64,000 nt of DNA from Siphonodentalium dalli (lineage: Eukaryota > Mollusca > Scaphopoda > Gadilida > Siphonodentaliidae), in assembly GCA_032622095.1 (NCBI GenBank), contig CP136067.1, forward strand, positions 58,939,899 to 59,003,898. The letters run 5' to 3'. Below the pieces are notes generated by a model, which worked only from the letters and a program-made list of their open reading frames with translations, was not told the DNA's origin and ran no database searches. Shown in pieces: positions 12,923 to 27,900 of this stretch; the stretch's first letter is position 1, and each line of letters begins with the position of its first letter. Position numbers and translations under genes: made by a program.

Positions 12923-15900
12923 GTAAATAGAATCAATAAAAATAAAAAAAATAAAAACCTGTGCTACTGCTTGGTTGGAATTTTTCTAAAAAATTTTTCA
13001 TTCAATGATTCATGACGAAAAAAAAACAAACATACATTTTTAAAATCCATAAAAATTTAAGACCATGGCTGAAGATCGGTATACAAAGGCTAAAGTGGTC
13101 ATGACTCATTAGTCAACGTCAGTGGCCGAGTGGATAGCGTACTGGTCTCTCGTGCTAAACCCAGGTCCGGGGATCGATTCCCGGTCGGGTATTCTGACAA
13201 AAATCCAAACTTGGTCAGATTACCACGTTGTATGACTGAAAAGTCTCATTCGTGATCACACAATATATATCCGAATACAAAACTGACTTCCCTTCATGGC
13301 GACATCATGTCCAGGTATGTTGTCGTGAGTGTGGTACGCTGTCGGATCGGGAGCCGACATAAATGGCTGACCCGTGTACATGGGTGACTATGTGCACGTT
13401 AAAGAACCCGGCTGTAGGTTAGAGTAGCCCACCAAAGCACCGACCACAGTCGAGACCTGGATCCTGTCTGCAATGCCCGAAAAGGGAGTTGGCAGGTAAT
13501 TCTAGATAGATAGATAGACTAAACATTGTCACGATTCAAATTCAATTGTAAGTGGTGAGTTTTTCGTCATCATGGCCACGGGTACGGTATGCCTTTATTG
13601 TTGGTGCACACGATCCCAATTGTCTCCGATTAATCCAGCTGCAGGATAATTCAGGGATACTTAACAATCCAGCCGATTTTGTCGGTTCCGATTTAATCGG
13701 ACAGATCAAACTGAGTTTGATTTCATCAGGAGAATCTGGATCATGGCAATGTGCGTGTTTTGCTTGTCACATGGCCGATCATCACATGACCAAAACTTCA
13801 TTCAAAATGTCGGAATAGTACATGTAGCGGCGACCGCTATTCGAAATTAAAGTTTAGAATTCTGGTCGATCGACAAGGATTGAAGGAACAATGACTGTGC
13901 ATGGTAGACCTCAGTTTGGGCAGAAAATGAGTGCCTGTATAATAATCCAAACAAGAGGGCGGCAGCTGTAGAAAGGTTTATTACGCCTATTTACAGCTAT
14001 TGCTCGTGACCTCAATATATTATAAATTATATTATTTAATTTATTATTATTAATAAATATTAGTCTTTAGAAATACATATAATTATTATAAACCACCATG
14101 ACTAGCTATAGTAACTGGCTAGATAGGCTGACCACACCACTGTGACACCAGTTGGCTATATAGACTAAAGTGACCATAGCATGATTATATGACCGGAGTG
14201 AAAATCCGACTCGTGTGAGCTGACCGGATAAATAAAATTTTTGAGAATTTTTTTCTGGAATTACATCACATGACCTAAATTTGTAAAAATCAATATAAAA
14301 TTCAAAAATAAATACACCAACATTATAATGGAACAAATTCCAAGTGGACCCGCCAGACAAATACTCTCATGTCTGGAATAATTGTGCATTCACGTTCAGT
14401 AATTTTTTTTTTAATTTTCCACCCTGCACGAAGCTTAATCCAGTCTTTCTCTTGTTAGCTTCTCCATGATTTTGCATATGATGCTGGTAAGGCTTACTGG
14501 TTGGTAATCTGAGGGGTCGCTCTTTCTTCCCTTCTTTTATACATGTATTCAATGCTGTTATTTTGGCTCATGTTCCAGGTTTCTGGTGTGACTATTCCTT
14601 CTTTAATAGCTTATTTCACCCAAAGGTGATCTATATAGACTAGTGTAGGAAAATGTAGCTGTTGGTCTGTTTCATCATTGCCGGCCTTATTTGCTAACTT
14701 TAAGTCATTTTTGCTTCAAATTGAAGATTACTGAAGCATAAAACTACAAACACCGATGCCCGGCATATTTAACATAAATCAGGCTTTCGGTAATAATTTA
14801 TCAGGTCATAGACAAATGGTAACATTCGTGGAATTTCAGTCTCAAAAATGTGTACAAACACTGAGATAGACATATCTTGATGAAATAATAGTGTGGCACT
14901 GTGTGAATCTTATCCATTGATTATTTGAAGAGGGTCGATGTGCAAAATATTTTCACAGAATAATGCTAGACACAGTATATAATATGAGTGTCTTCCATTT
15001 GAATAACAAATGCCATTATTTTAAATAAAAAATTGTAAGAATAACTATATTTCTTTCTCCAGATATACATGAACTGAATCTTCCAAAAACGTGTGAAACA
15101 GAGTTTCCGGATCAAGATGATTTGCTAAATTTTAAAGTGATAATCTGTCCTGACGAGGTAAGTATATGTAGATTATGGCATGAATCTCTACCATGGTTAT
15201 GCCAGCAGAGATAATATTCCATAATAGTTCAAAACCTGGGCACTTATTGAAGTTCTGACTGGGAAGTTTATAACATTGAAAACATGATGTAGGGGCAATA
15301 ATATCATACGACTTTCCCGTCGAGAAAATTTGTCGCCCAATGTTTTGAGTTTTTCAAAGAAATGTAACTCTAACATACCCGTTATTTAGTAAAAAATCAC
15401 CTTTACTAAATAACGGGCATACCAAAAGAATGACACCACAAAGAGACACGTTTCAAAAACACTATATGGAAAAAACACTTGCAGGGTGGGTGGGCTTGGT
15501 GGAGGCGGGCGGTACTGTCTAACAAACTTCAGCCCAAAATGTTCTTGACGGGGAAGTCGTATGAGATTGCCGATGTAGGTAATGTATTTCTTACTGATAG
15601 TTAATACCTGTTCATTACTGATCTAGTTCACCAAAGGTAAAGGTCCCAGTTCGAGATTGATTGATTTAGGTGACTTTTGTGAACCAATTTCACGATAAAC
15701 ATTGATTAAGAATTTTTGCAATCCTGCAATCTCGAGATGATAACTTCACCTACTGTGAAATACATCATTAAAGAACATATATTAGGCCAAATAAAAAATA
15801 TTATTTGAGTCTCAGACACAGCGGCACTGAATTAAATGGCCCGCATTGATGTTTTATTTCGATTTTTGATATTATGACAGAAAAAGTTTTTAAAAAATAA

Positions 15901-18900
15901 AAAATAATTATTATTTTGGTATGTTTTTACCAACATGTCCATACGACATATTGAGCATTAATTGCAAAATACATGAACTATTAACATATCTCTGTAATGT
16001 GTGAAGATTGACTATCATGATGTATACATACCGGTATAGTGACATATATATATGGCCTTCGTGGTGGGTATAGCTGTTAAAAGAATATTATATAATAGAC
16101 AGATTTTGTTCTTATACTAATCATAAATATCACATACATTGCATGTTATTGTCATGTTTGTACGCTTTGTTATGTAAACAAACATCAAAAATGTTACAGA
16201 ACCATTTGTTTATAGACAAACACTCAGAACTACCGGATTGGCCAATGAAAATTTTCTGTTGCGCTGTGGAAGACCCATTCTACCTTCTGTCAGTTCAAAA
16301 TCCAGCTAATCCACTTTACTTCATGATTGGGAAATGATTAGACAGAAAACGTGTACATTTGTACATAATATAACTGTTCTTGCAAAGAGATGAATATTTT
16401 TCAATCCTGTTAGTATTTTTTCCTAACCTATATTATTACGTCACGTATCAAATAAGGAATTTACTATGATAGTATTGTTAGTTGTATTAAAGTTGTAGAT
16501 GCACCAAATTAGGGGGTTTATAACTGACATATAATGCGTGCAAATCTAAATAGGAAATATCGGGACTCTGCTTATAAACAATTCACTGTGCTTTTTTGTG
16601 AGAAACTAAACTCGAGCTTTATTTTCTCTGACACAAAGCGTGTTTTGTGAATAATATCACATCCATATCATCATTATGCTATACTATTAGTATATTCTTG
16701 AGGAAATTATCTTAATTTGGTAAATGTTATTTCTAAATTATAACCTACAATGAAGGCCACCATCCCTTTAAGTAGATGACTACATTGAAGAAAATTATTA
16801 GCTGATCATCATAGTCTGGTATGCTCACTGTATACACTAATTGTAACACCAGATCAATTGAAAGGCACTGGTGGAAATTTAGGATCACATGTTATAATGG
16901 AGAGCCTAGAGAGGTGTCAATTTATAGAAACAATAACAATTGTGAATAGTCAGGGGCAATACAACATTACAGGTAATCCCTATGTCATATTCTAATAGCA
17001 CAATGTAAAATGTTTATATCAGATTAAATGAGTGTATATGCATGACAAAGTTCCCTCTACATTTTCTGACTATTATGAGACAATGGAAGCTATCATGATC
17101 CATGCTTACAATGTGCACAAAAAACTAAAACATAAGTCCTCCATCCCTCATGAATTCAGAAAAAAAATTGTCTGAAACTCAAATAATTTTTATATTTTGG
17201 CCTGAACTAAGAAATATATTACCTGCATTATATTTTCAATGTTATGAAATTATCCGTGAGAACATCAAAAAGTTCCCAGGTTCTGAACTAATGGAATATG
17301 ATCTCTACAGGTGTAGACAATCATTATTAGCATGATCAAACAAGGTCAGCTGATGTTCATACATATATATGTACATGTTTTGATGTTTGACATTATTGTC
17401 ATTTGTTGGACTCTTGTTGGCATTGAAATATATTTGCATAGAATTCTATATTTGCTTCCACGGCATCACCTTTTGCCGTAGCTAATTTTTAGTGCTGTAT
17501 AATAGCTTAGTGCTTTAATTATGTTTATCGTGAGACAAGAACAACTTGCAAGAATGTATGTTTCGGATGTTATTTTGGACCTTGGATAGGTGGAAATTTT
17601 AGAACATGTTGGACCTGTTTTACTTCCTGTCAGTTTGAAATACTGAAATAATCACTCAATCCGATTTAACGCTCCTAAATTACTATTTCTTTGGCTTCAG
17701 GGGTAAAAAATATTTGATTCAAGTGGAGGAACCCACCCATCAAAGCTCAGAGTGATCATATATAAATTTTTGAAATTTGTTATTTCAATTGTTTGTGGCC
17801 CAGAAACACGCTATCAAATGGATGGTCTCGGTAAAAAATTGCAGATGAAGATGGATGACTCTAAAAACAAGTGGTAATACAGCCATATTTTGTTGAACAA
17901 AATATTGATAAATAACACATTTTGGGAAATTTGATACCATAGTTGCAGTGGTTAGCATTATTTTGTTGCAATTAATCGATTCTGATAACAAAAGCACATT
18001 TTGAAGAAATGTTGTTGTATCTTAATGATATGGGGACCCTCTGATCAGATTGAGTACCTTTAATATAGGAAATGTTCAGATAATAAGTTCAACAAATGAC
18101 CCTGGAACTCCAAAGAATATGAATTCTTCTGCACTTATATTATATTATCTTTTTGTATGTCTATTTCCTGGATACCCCTCAAAATGAACAATAATGGACC
18201 ATTCTAATGTATACTTTTATAACCGACTGGAAGAATCCATTTAGTAAACAAATGGTTAATGTACACACGCTCATGGATATTATTCCACTAATGAGCTCAC
18301 AAGTGGACCTCATTTAAAGCCAGTTTTGTGTTCAAATAGTCTGTCAAACATGTGTGCATTTACTGTAGAGAACAGTGTACCGGTATTTACTCGAAAGATC
18401 AGTGGACATATATGTGAACTGCTGAGCAACCAAAATCCTGACCCCTGGCACTAAAAGGATAAAATTTAATATCCAGGTTCAACATCAATCCAGTTGTCTG
18501 TATGCCAGTAGACTTTTATCAGTAAATATCTTGTGTAGTTGTCAGAGGCTCAGAGCCACTGGCATTATGATGTTATATTGAGCAGCTTGAAATAAATTTT
18601 GTTAATACCCCCCAGTCCTCAAAATTAGATACGACAAAAGGCAATGCCCTAAAAAAGCAGTGGAAGCCAATATAGAATTTGGCATGCAGTTCTACAGAAA
18701 TTCCATATAAGAAAAATGCCATTTGCAAAGCTTGGCCATCTGTCCATCCATCGCAACTTTGTCCGAGCTTGTATTCCTAAATTTTTATGTGTACCCATAC
18801 CATAGTACATGGTATCCGTCTGTCTGTCCATAGACACTTTGCACATGGTAACTCAAACATTTTCTATCCGATCTGAATCAAATTTTGTTTATGAGTTTCT

Positions 18901-21900
18901 CAGCCCAAAATACAGATCAAGTTAAAAAAGTTTACGGTCTTTTATATGAACTGTGGTAATCTGTTTTGAGTTATGGGTCATATGGGGCATTATCAGACCT
19001 GTTAAGTTTTGAAAATGGCCATCTGGGAGATTTTTGCAGGAGGGATCACCTCCAATTTGTGAACGCATTTCCTGGTTTATTCTATATATCAACTTCAACA
19101 GGTGATCACCTGTAAAAATGCGACCACCTAATTTTCAGTTCAAAACACAAATTCAACTTGTGTTGAGAGACCCCACCATTTATTAAAGAGAAAGAAGCAG
19201 ACACTTCGTAAAAATACTCAGAATTCCACCGGATACAGCTGGATATGCACGAAATCGAAGTACAAAATCAGGATAAACTACAAAATGGACTCGTCTTACG
19301 GTTTAACCTCCAAAAGAAATGGACACTTTCCACCATTTATTAACAAGTTTTAAGAAGCAAAATCTTTGTTTAAAATAAGTAAAAATTTACACAGGTTACA
19401 TCCAGACATGTGTGAAACCGGAAGTACAAAATGGACCCGTCTTGCAGTTTTACCCGCAAACGAAATGGACATTTTTCATTTGGATGCTTTGTGACTTAGT
19501 GGTTATTTAACAGCTCTGTGATTATGTGTCGGTCTGGAGGCATTTAACAAATAGGTCTATTGAAATAAAGTAGATGCATGATTCATATTGATTGCAGACT
19601 TGTTTTGACAAACGCTTGAACTGTCTCAGAACAATTAATTAATATATTGAGGGATGCCCAAACTGTGAAAAATGGATTAGTGGCCGTTGACATGCTTGGC
19701 CATACTAATTAGCCACGTTGTCACATGTGGGAGAAATGGGAGGTTATATGTATTTTAGAGGTTTTCGTTATGGCAATCCGGGAGTCTTAACAGCACTGTC
19801 AGCATCCTCATCATATTATGGCTGTATAAACATAATATAGATAGCACGTTTTGTATGGTTTAAACTATTTTCTTGAGAGCTACAACCACAGCCATATTTC
19901 CGACTAAATCCCGAAAAATCACCCCTAATTCTGCTGTGGCTAAGGAGTCGATGTATACTGATCACCAGTGTATGGACTGTGTTCATTTATCTTAGATTAA
20001 GGGTTCTAGGGTATTCCGATGTTATTATATGACAACCAATATCAAAGTGACACCACTAACTAGTACAAAACTGGCCTATCGGCAAATTCAACATCGAATC
20101 GAATCTCAAATCGAATCGAATCTCGAATCGAATCTATTGCCAACACTCGCGGCAGATTTGCGGTATATATTCCCAGATTCCGGATATCATATCCGTATTT
20201 AAGTATGCTTCAAAAGCGTCGGTATTGACGGAAAGTAAATATTATAATTAAATGTCAATATTAAAATTTTATAAAATGCATGTCTATTTTGTGTGTTTAC
20301 AAAAACTCCCTAAAAGAAACCATTTGTAGACATGCAGATTGCAGAAATAAGTGTTAATTGTAGGAATCTCACAAGCAATCCACCATCTTGGATAGCTTGG
20401 TAAACATGTGTCTATAGTCTATATCTTATATCATTATTATGATGTGAATTCTATGTTTCCTGAATCTGAATTTCATTTAAGAATAAAAACAACAATGATT
20501 AAATGAAACAAATTATTTGTATTCAGAATAATAACATGAACGTTTATAATTAACTAAACTGTTACTGAGTGTCTGTTGCCCACTGTCATATATATCCAAT
20601 CATTTGGAATTTGATTATTATTATTATCCTCGATGGGTGGTGGTGTATCTATCAGATGGGGAATGTTACCGCAGGGGAAAGATATTTGAGCCGAGTGTCT
20701 GGGATAAAAATATTGTCACGAGGGTGAGATTTTACCATCCCATGCAGACAAGTCACTCATGCACCCAGGATGATGTTTCTGCCTCCAAATCGCTCATGTC
20801 GCCATTCTAACATTTTCAAAATGTTTGTGACAAAAACTAATAACTTGCAAAAACTTGGTCAAAAGTACAAATTTGGTATGTAACAAAGGTATATACATGT
20901 ATTTGAAAACAAACTAACTGATACAGCGTATAGAGATAATAAATAATTGAGTCCGTCTGAACATTTAGATATTCGGATTCAAGGCAAAGATTCAAGTCTG
21001 CTCGTTAAATTCGAGCGAAGAAATATTTAATGAGAAATTTATGTTGCTATGACAACCTATAAATTTCAATTATCGAGTTACTTTTATGTTATACATTTGC
21101 AATACAATACAATTAATGTTTATGTATATGATGGACACATGCATTTTGCAGAAACGCCGAACTATATACATTGCGTATATCAACAGCAAACATGTGGTTT
21201 GGTTATAGGTAACGCGTAGAGTTGGGTCAAATCAGATGTATATATTTCCAGATGAAGTTGTTTTGTGTGGAATACCCAGTTAAACATGCAATTAACAAGC
21301 TGAAACTTATTACATGTACATTCATTTAATTTTCGTAACACATATTTCAGTTTGATTACATTTTAACATTTTATTTGAAAAATGACACCTTCGATGTGTG
21401 CTTTTGGTCAATCGAGTATGCAAATGTGACAAGTCACATGTCTCATGTGAGACAGACACCACGTGCTCATCCGTGGTAGGATATTCCACTTAGCTATCTC
21501 ACATGACTTCATATAGGCACGCTAGATTAGTGTGGGAGAAAGAACGATCTATTTGGCAACCTACCCTACACGTTGGACACGGCGGTCGCGGATTATTGTT
21601 AACTATTTGGGGAAAATGCGGGCGATAAAGGACTTTTATACAACGATTCGAAATATCCCGAATCACACGACCGCTTTTGAATCGAATCGAATCGGGTAGC
21701 AAGATTCGAAATCGAATCGAATCTCGAAGCTTCGTCAGGCCCTACCTAGGATCCATAAATTCCAATAATTTGAGAATTTGTGTTATTATGTACAAGCTTC
21801 AAAATCAGTTCTGATTTTCGCTCATGTCAGGTTCAAACCTGCCCCAACCTTGTCTAGCTCAAACTATGTCACTGTGTTGATCTTATACGCCATGTGCACT

Positions 21901-24900
21901 GCAGGGGTATCCTTAGTTACATTGGGACACTCACACGTTTAGTTTATAATTTATAAAATTTTGTGGTTACATATACAATGTAAATTTCTTTTAAGAGAAA
22001 TGTTTGATTACAGTATCATGTTGACACATTTATCAATCTTTTGACTATTTCCAGCTATCATTAAGATGTAATTGGACTATATAAACCTCTTCATGATCCC
22101 CACATTGTCCCATTCACCCATAGTGTGAACATGTACGGTACACAATATGTGATTGAGGCAACATTAGACAATACGAAGAGACATAGCCTACAGGAGTACA
22201 GGTGTGATGAGACCTGAAAACAATCATTTCATGTAAATATTACTTTAATACATTTATTCCAGGGCTATTACAGAAATGGAAGATTTGTTTTCAGTTTCAA
22301 AATTGGACAAGGATATCCTCATGATCCTCCAAAGGTCAAATGTGAAACAATGGTGTACCATCCCAATATAGACCTGGAAGGAAATGTTTGTTTGAATATT
22401 TTACGGTAAGTACCTGACTTATAGATCAAGTGAATTTGTATCCTATTAGATATCTAGTACAAATAGACAAATGTTACTCAGGCGACACAGAATAATATGA
22501 CCATACGCTAGCATAATTAACGAACCACAGCTAAAACACACGCATAAGCTAGGATATATCTGTGTCTTTTTAATACTATAAAATAACTTCATAGATGCGT
22601 ATTCCCATCAAATAAGATTAACTTAGGCCTTATATCATGATGTGATTATGATATATTACACTCCAGACATGCACAAGGGTCATCGACAGAGTGGGTTCTA
22701 TAGCAATTTCGTGTATAAATTAGGTCAATTATATCATACATCAAGGCATGTGAGAAATCATCGAGATTCACAATGCAAACAGACTACGAGCTCACTGAAT
22801 CAGACTTAAAAACCTAAATAAAAAACTTTTAAAAGCCATTCCGTATGAACAAATTATTATAGAATATAAACTACCAACATCAAACTGAAAGTATTCAAAA
22901 GTCAAGACTGTTGGTTGTTGTCTAGAGGGGAGTATTTTACTGAAATTAACCATTATTAGCTCAACTTACTTGTAAGTTTGAGCTATTGCCATGGTTTGGC
23001 GTCCGTCGTCCGTGTGTCCGTGTGTCCGTGTGTTCGTGTGTCCGTGTGTCCGTGTGTCCGTGTGTCCGTCAACAATTTCCTTTGGCGCGGGCTACAGGTT
23101 GTACCTTTGGTCTGATCTTCATGAAATTTGTCATGAATGTTGACATTGACATGTAGATGGGAACGAGTCATTTTTGGGTCATTCGGCCAAAAAACATGGC
23201 CGCTGGCAGCCATCTTGGATTTCAAGATTCAATCCATTGGCGCGGCCTACAGGTCGTACTGTTCATCTGATCATCATGAAATTTGTCATTGATGTTAATA
23301 ATGACATGTAGATGGGAACGAGTGATTTTGGGGTCGTTCGGCCAAAAAACATGGCTGCCAGCAGCCATCTTGGATTTTACTCTTTGCATGACTAAATCCT
23401 TTGGCGCGGGCTACAGGTCGTTGTTTTGGTCGGAAGTTTATGAAATTTGTCATGGATGTTAACACTGTCATGTAGATGGGAACGAGTGATTTTGGAGTTG
23501 TTCGGCCAAAAAACATGGCCACCAGCAGCCATCTTGGATTTTACTCTTCGCATGACTAAATCCTTTGGCGCGGGCTACAGGTTGTACCTTTGGTCTAATC
23601 TTTATGAAATTTGTCATGAATGTTGACATTGACATGTAGATGGGAACGAATCAATGTGGGGTCATTCGGCCAAAAAACATGGCCGCTGGTGGCCATCTTA
23701 GATTTCAAAATTCAATCCATTGGCGCGGGCTACAGGTCGTACTGTTCGTCTGATCATCATGAAATTTGTCATGGATGTTAATATTGACATGTAGATGGGA
23801 ACGAGTCATTTTGGGGTTGTTCGGCCAATAAACATGGCCACCAGCAGCCATCTTGGATTTTACTCTTTGCATGACTAAATCCTTTGGCGCGGGCTACAGG
23901 TCGTAGCTTCGATCGGAACATCATGAAATTGGTCATGGATGTTAACAATGACATGTAGATGGGAACGAGTGATTTTGGGGTCGTTCGGCCGAAAAACATG
24001 GCCGCCAGCAGCCATCTTGGATTTTACTCTTTGCATGACTAAATCCTTTGGCCCGGGCTACAGGTCGTACCTTTGGTCTGATCTTTATGAAATTTGTCAT
24101 GAATGTTGACATTGACATGTAGATGGGAACGAGTCATTTTGGGGTCATTCGGCCAAAAAACATGGCCGCTGGCAGCCATCTTGGATTTCAAGATTCAATC
24201 CATTGGCGCGGGCTACAGGTCGTACTGTTCGTCTGATCATCATGAAATTTGTCATGGATGTTAATATTGACATGTAGATGGGAACGAGTCGTTTTGGGGT
24301 TGTTCGGCCAATAAACATGGCCACCAGCAGCCATCTTGGATTTTACTCTTTGCATGACTAAATCATTTGGCGCGGGCTACAGGTCGTAGCTTCGATCGGA
24401 ACATCATGAAATTTGTCATGGATGTTAACAATGACATGTAGATGGGAACGAGTGATTTTGGGGTCGTTCGGCCGAAAAACATGGCCGCCAGCAGCCATCT
24501 TGGATTTTACTCTTTGCATGACTAAATCCTTTGGCCCGGGCTACAGGTCGTACCTTTGGTCTGATCTTTATGAAATTTGTCATGAATGTTGACATTGACA
24601 TGTAGATGGGAACGAGTCATTTTGGGGTCATTCGGCCAAAAAACATGGCCGCTGGCAGCCATCTTGGATTTCAAGATTCAATCCATTGGCGCGGGCTACA
24701 GGTCGTACTGTTCGTCTGATCATCATGAAATTTGTCATGGATGTTAATATTGACATGTAGATGGGAACGAGTCGTTTTGGGGTTGTTCGGCCAATAAACA
24801 TGGCCACCAGCAGCCATCTTGGATTTTACTCTTTGCATGACTAAATCCTTTGGCGCGGGCTACAGGTCGTAGCTTCGATCGGAACATCATGAAATTTGTC

Positions 24901-27900
24901 ATGGATGTTAACAATGACATGTAGATGGGAACGAGTGATTTTGGGGTCGTTCGGCCAAAAACATGGCCGCCAGCAGCCATCTTGGATTTTACTCTTTGCA
25001 TGACTAAATCCTTTGGCCCGGGCTACAGGTCGTACCTTTGGTCTGATCTTTATGAAATTTGTCATGAATGTTGACATTGACATGTAGATGGGAACGAGTC
25101 ATTTTGGGGTCATTCGGCCTAAAAACATGGCCCCTGGCAGCCATCTTGGATTTCAAGATTCAATCCATTGGCGCGGGCTACAGATCGTACTGTTCGCCTG
25201 ATCATCATGAAATTTGTCATTGATGTTAATAATGACATGTAGATGGCAACAAGTGATTTTGGTGTCGTTCGGCCAAAAAACATGGCCGCCAGCAGCCATC
25301 TTGGATTTTACTCTTTGCATGACTAAATCCTTTGGCGCGGGCTACAGGTTGTACCTTTGGTCTAATCTTTATGAAATTTGTCATGAATGTTGACATTGAC
25401 ATGTAGATGGGAACGAATCATTGTGGGGTCATTCGGCCAAAAAACATGGCCGCTGGCGGCCATCTTAGATTTCAAAATTCAATCCATTGGCGCGGGCTAC
25501 AGGTCGTACTGTTCGTCTGATCATCATGAAATTTGTCATTGATGTTAACAATGACATGTAGATGGGAACGAGTGATTTTGGTGTCGTTCGGCCAAAAAAC
25601 ATGGCCGCCAGCAGCCATCTTGGATTTTACTCTTTGCATGACTAAATCCTTTGGCCCGGGCTACAGGTCGTACCTTTGGTCTGATCTTTATGAAATTTGT
25701 CATGAATGTTGACATTGACATGTAGATGGGAACGAGTCATTTTGGGGTCATTCGGCCAAAAAACATGGCCGCTGGCAGCCATCTTGGATTTCAAGATTCA
25801 ATCCATTGGCGCGGGCTACAGGTCGTACTGTTCGTCTGATCATCATGAAATTTGTCATGGATGTTAATATTGACATGTAGATGGGAACGAGTCGTTTTGG
25901 GGTTGTTCGGCCAATAAACATGGCCACCAGCAGCCATCTTGGATTTTACTCTTTGCATGACTAAATCATTTGGCGCGGGCTACAGGTCGTAGCTTCGATC
26001 GGAACATCATGAAATTTGTCATGGATGTTAACAATGACATGTAGATGGGAACGAGTGATTTTGGGGTCGTTCGGCCGAAAAACATGGCCGCCAGCAGCCA
26101 TCTTGGATTTTACTCTTTGCATGACTAAATCCTTTGGCCCGGGCTACAGGTCGTACCTTTGGTCTGATCTTTATGAAATTTGTCATGAATGTTGACATTG
26201 ACATGTAGATGGGAACGAGTCATTTTGGGGTCATTCGGCCAAAAAACATGGCCGCTGGCAGCCATCTTGGATTTCAAGATTCAATCCATTGGCGCGGGCT
26301 ACAGGTCGTACTGTTCGTCTGATCATCATGAAATTTGTCATGGATGTTAATATTGACATGTAGATGGGAACGAGTCGTTTTGGGGTTGTTCGGCCAATAA
26401 ACATGGCCACCAGCAGCCATCTTGGATTTTACTCTTTGCATGACTAAATCCTTTGGCGCGGGCTACAGGTCGTAGCTTCGATCGGAACATCATGAAATTT
26501 GTCATGGATGTTAACAATGACATGTAGATGGGAACGAGTGATTTTGGGGTCGTTCGGCCAAAAACATGGCCGCCAGCAGCCATCTTGGATTTTACTCTTT
26601 GCATGACTAAATCCTTTGGCCCGGGCTACAGGTCGTACCTTTGGTCTGATCTTTATGAAATTTGTCATGAATGTTGACATTGACATGTAGATGGGAACGA
26701 GTCATTTTGGGGTCATTCGGCCTAAAAACATGGCCCCTGGCAGCCATCTTGGATTTCAAGATTCAATCCATTGGCGCGGGCTACAGATCGTACTGTTCGC
26801 CTGATCATCATGAAATTTGTCATTGATGTTAATAATGACATGTAGATGGCAACAAGTGATTTTGGTGTCGTTCGGCCAAAAAACATGGCCGCCAGCAGCC
26901 ATCTTGGATTTTACTCTTTGCATGACTAAATCCTTTGGCGCGGGCTACAGGTTGTACCTTTGGTCTAATCTTTATGAAATTTGTCATGAATGTTGACATT
27001 GACATGTAGATGGGAACGAATCATTGTGGGGTCATTCGGCCAAAAAACATGGCCGCTGGCGGCCATCTTAGATTTCAAAATTCAATCCATTGGCGCGGGC
27101 TACAGGTCGTACTGTTCGTCTGATCATCATGAAATTTGTCATGGATGTTAATATTGACATGTAGATGGGAACGAGTCATTTTGGGGTCGTTCGGCCAATA
27201 AACATGGCCGCCAGCAGCCATCTTGGATTTTACTCTTTGCATGACTAAATCCTTTGGCGCGGGCTACAGGTCGTAGCTTTGATCGGAACATCATGAAATT
27301 TGTCATGGATGTTAACAATGACATGTAGATGGGAACGAGTGATTTTGGAGTTGTTCGGCCGAAAAACATGGCTGCCAGCAGCCATCTTGGATTTTACTCT
27401 TTGCATGACTAAATCCTTTGGCCCGGGCTACAGGTCGTACCTTTGGTCTGATCTTTATGAAATTTGTCATGAATGTTGACATTGACATGTAGATGGGAAC
27501 GAGTCATTTTGGGGTCATTCGGCCTAAAAACATGGCCGCTGGCAGCCATCTTGGATTTCAAGATTCAATCCATTGGCGCGGGCTACAGATCGTACTGTTC
27601 GCCTGATCATCATGAAATTTGTCATTGATGTTTATAATGACATGTAGATGGGAACGAGTGATTTTGGTGTCGTTTGGCCAAAAAACATGGCCGCCAGCAG
27701 CCATCTTGTATTTTACTCTTTCATGACTAAATCCTTTGGCGCGGGCTACAGGTCGTACCTTTGGTCTGATCTTTATGAAATTTGTCATGAATGTTGACAT
27801 TGACATGTAGATGGGAACGAGTAATTTTGGGGTCATTCGGCCAAAAAACATGGCCGCTGGCAGCCATCTTGGATTTCAAGATTCAATCCATTGGCGCGGG

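Noticed and set aside
13123-13185. A functional tRNA gene
   Set aside because: Good A and B boxes, but the sequence does not fold into a full cloverleaf by eye and continues into a SINE body with a TAGA tail.
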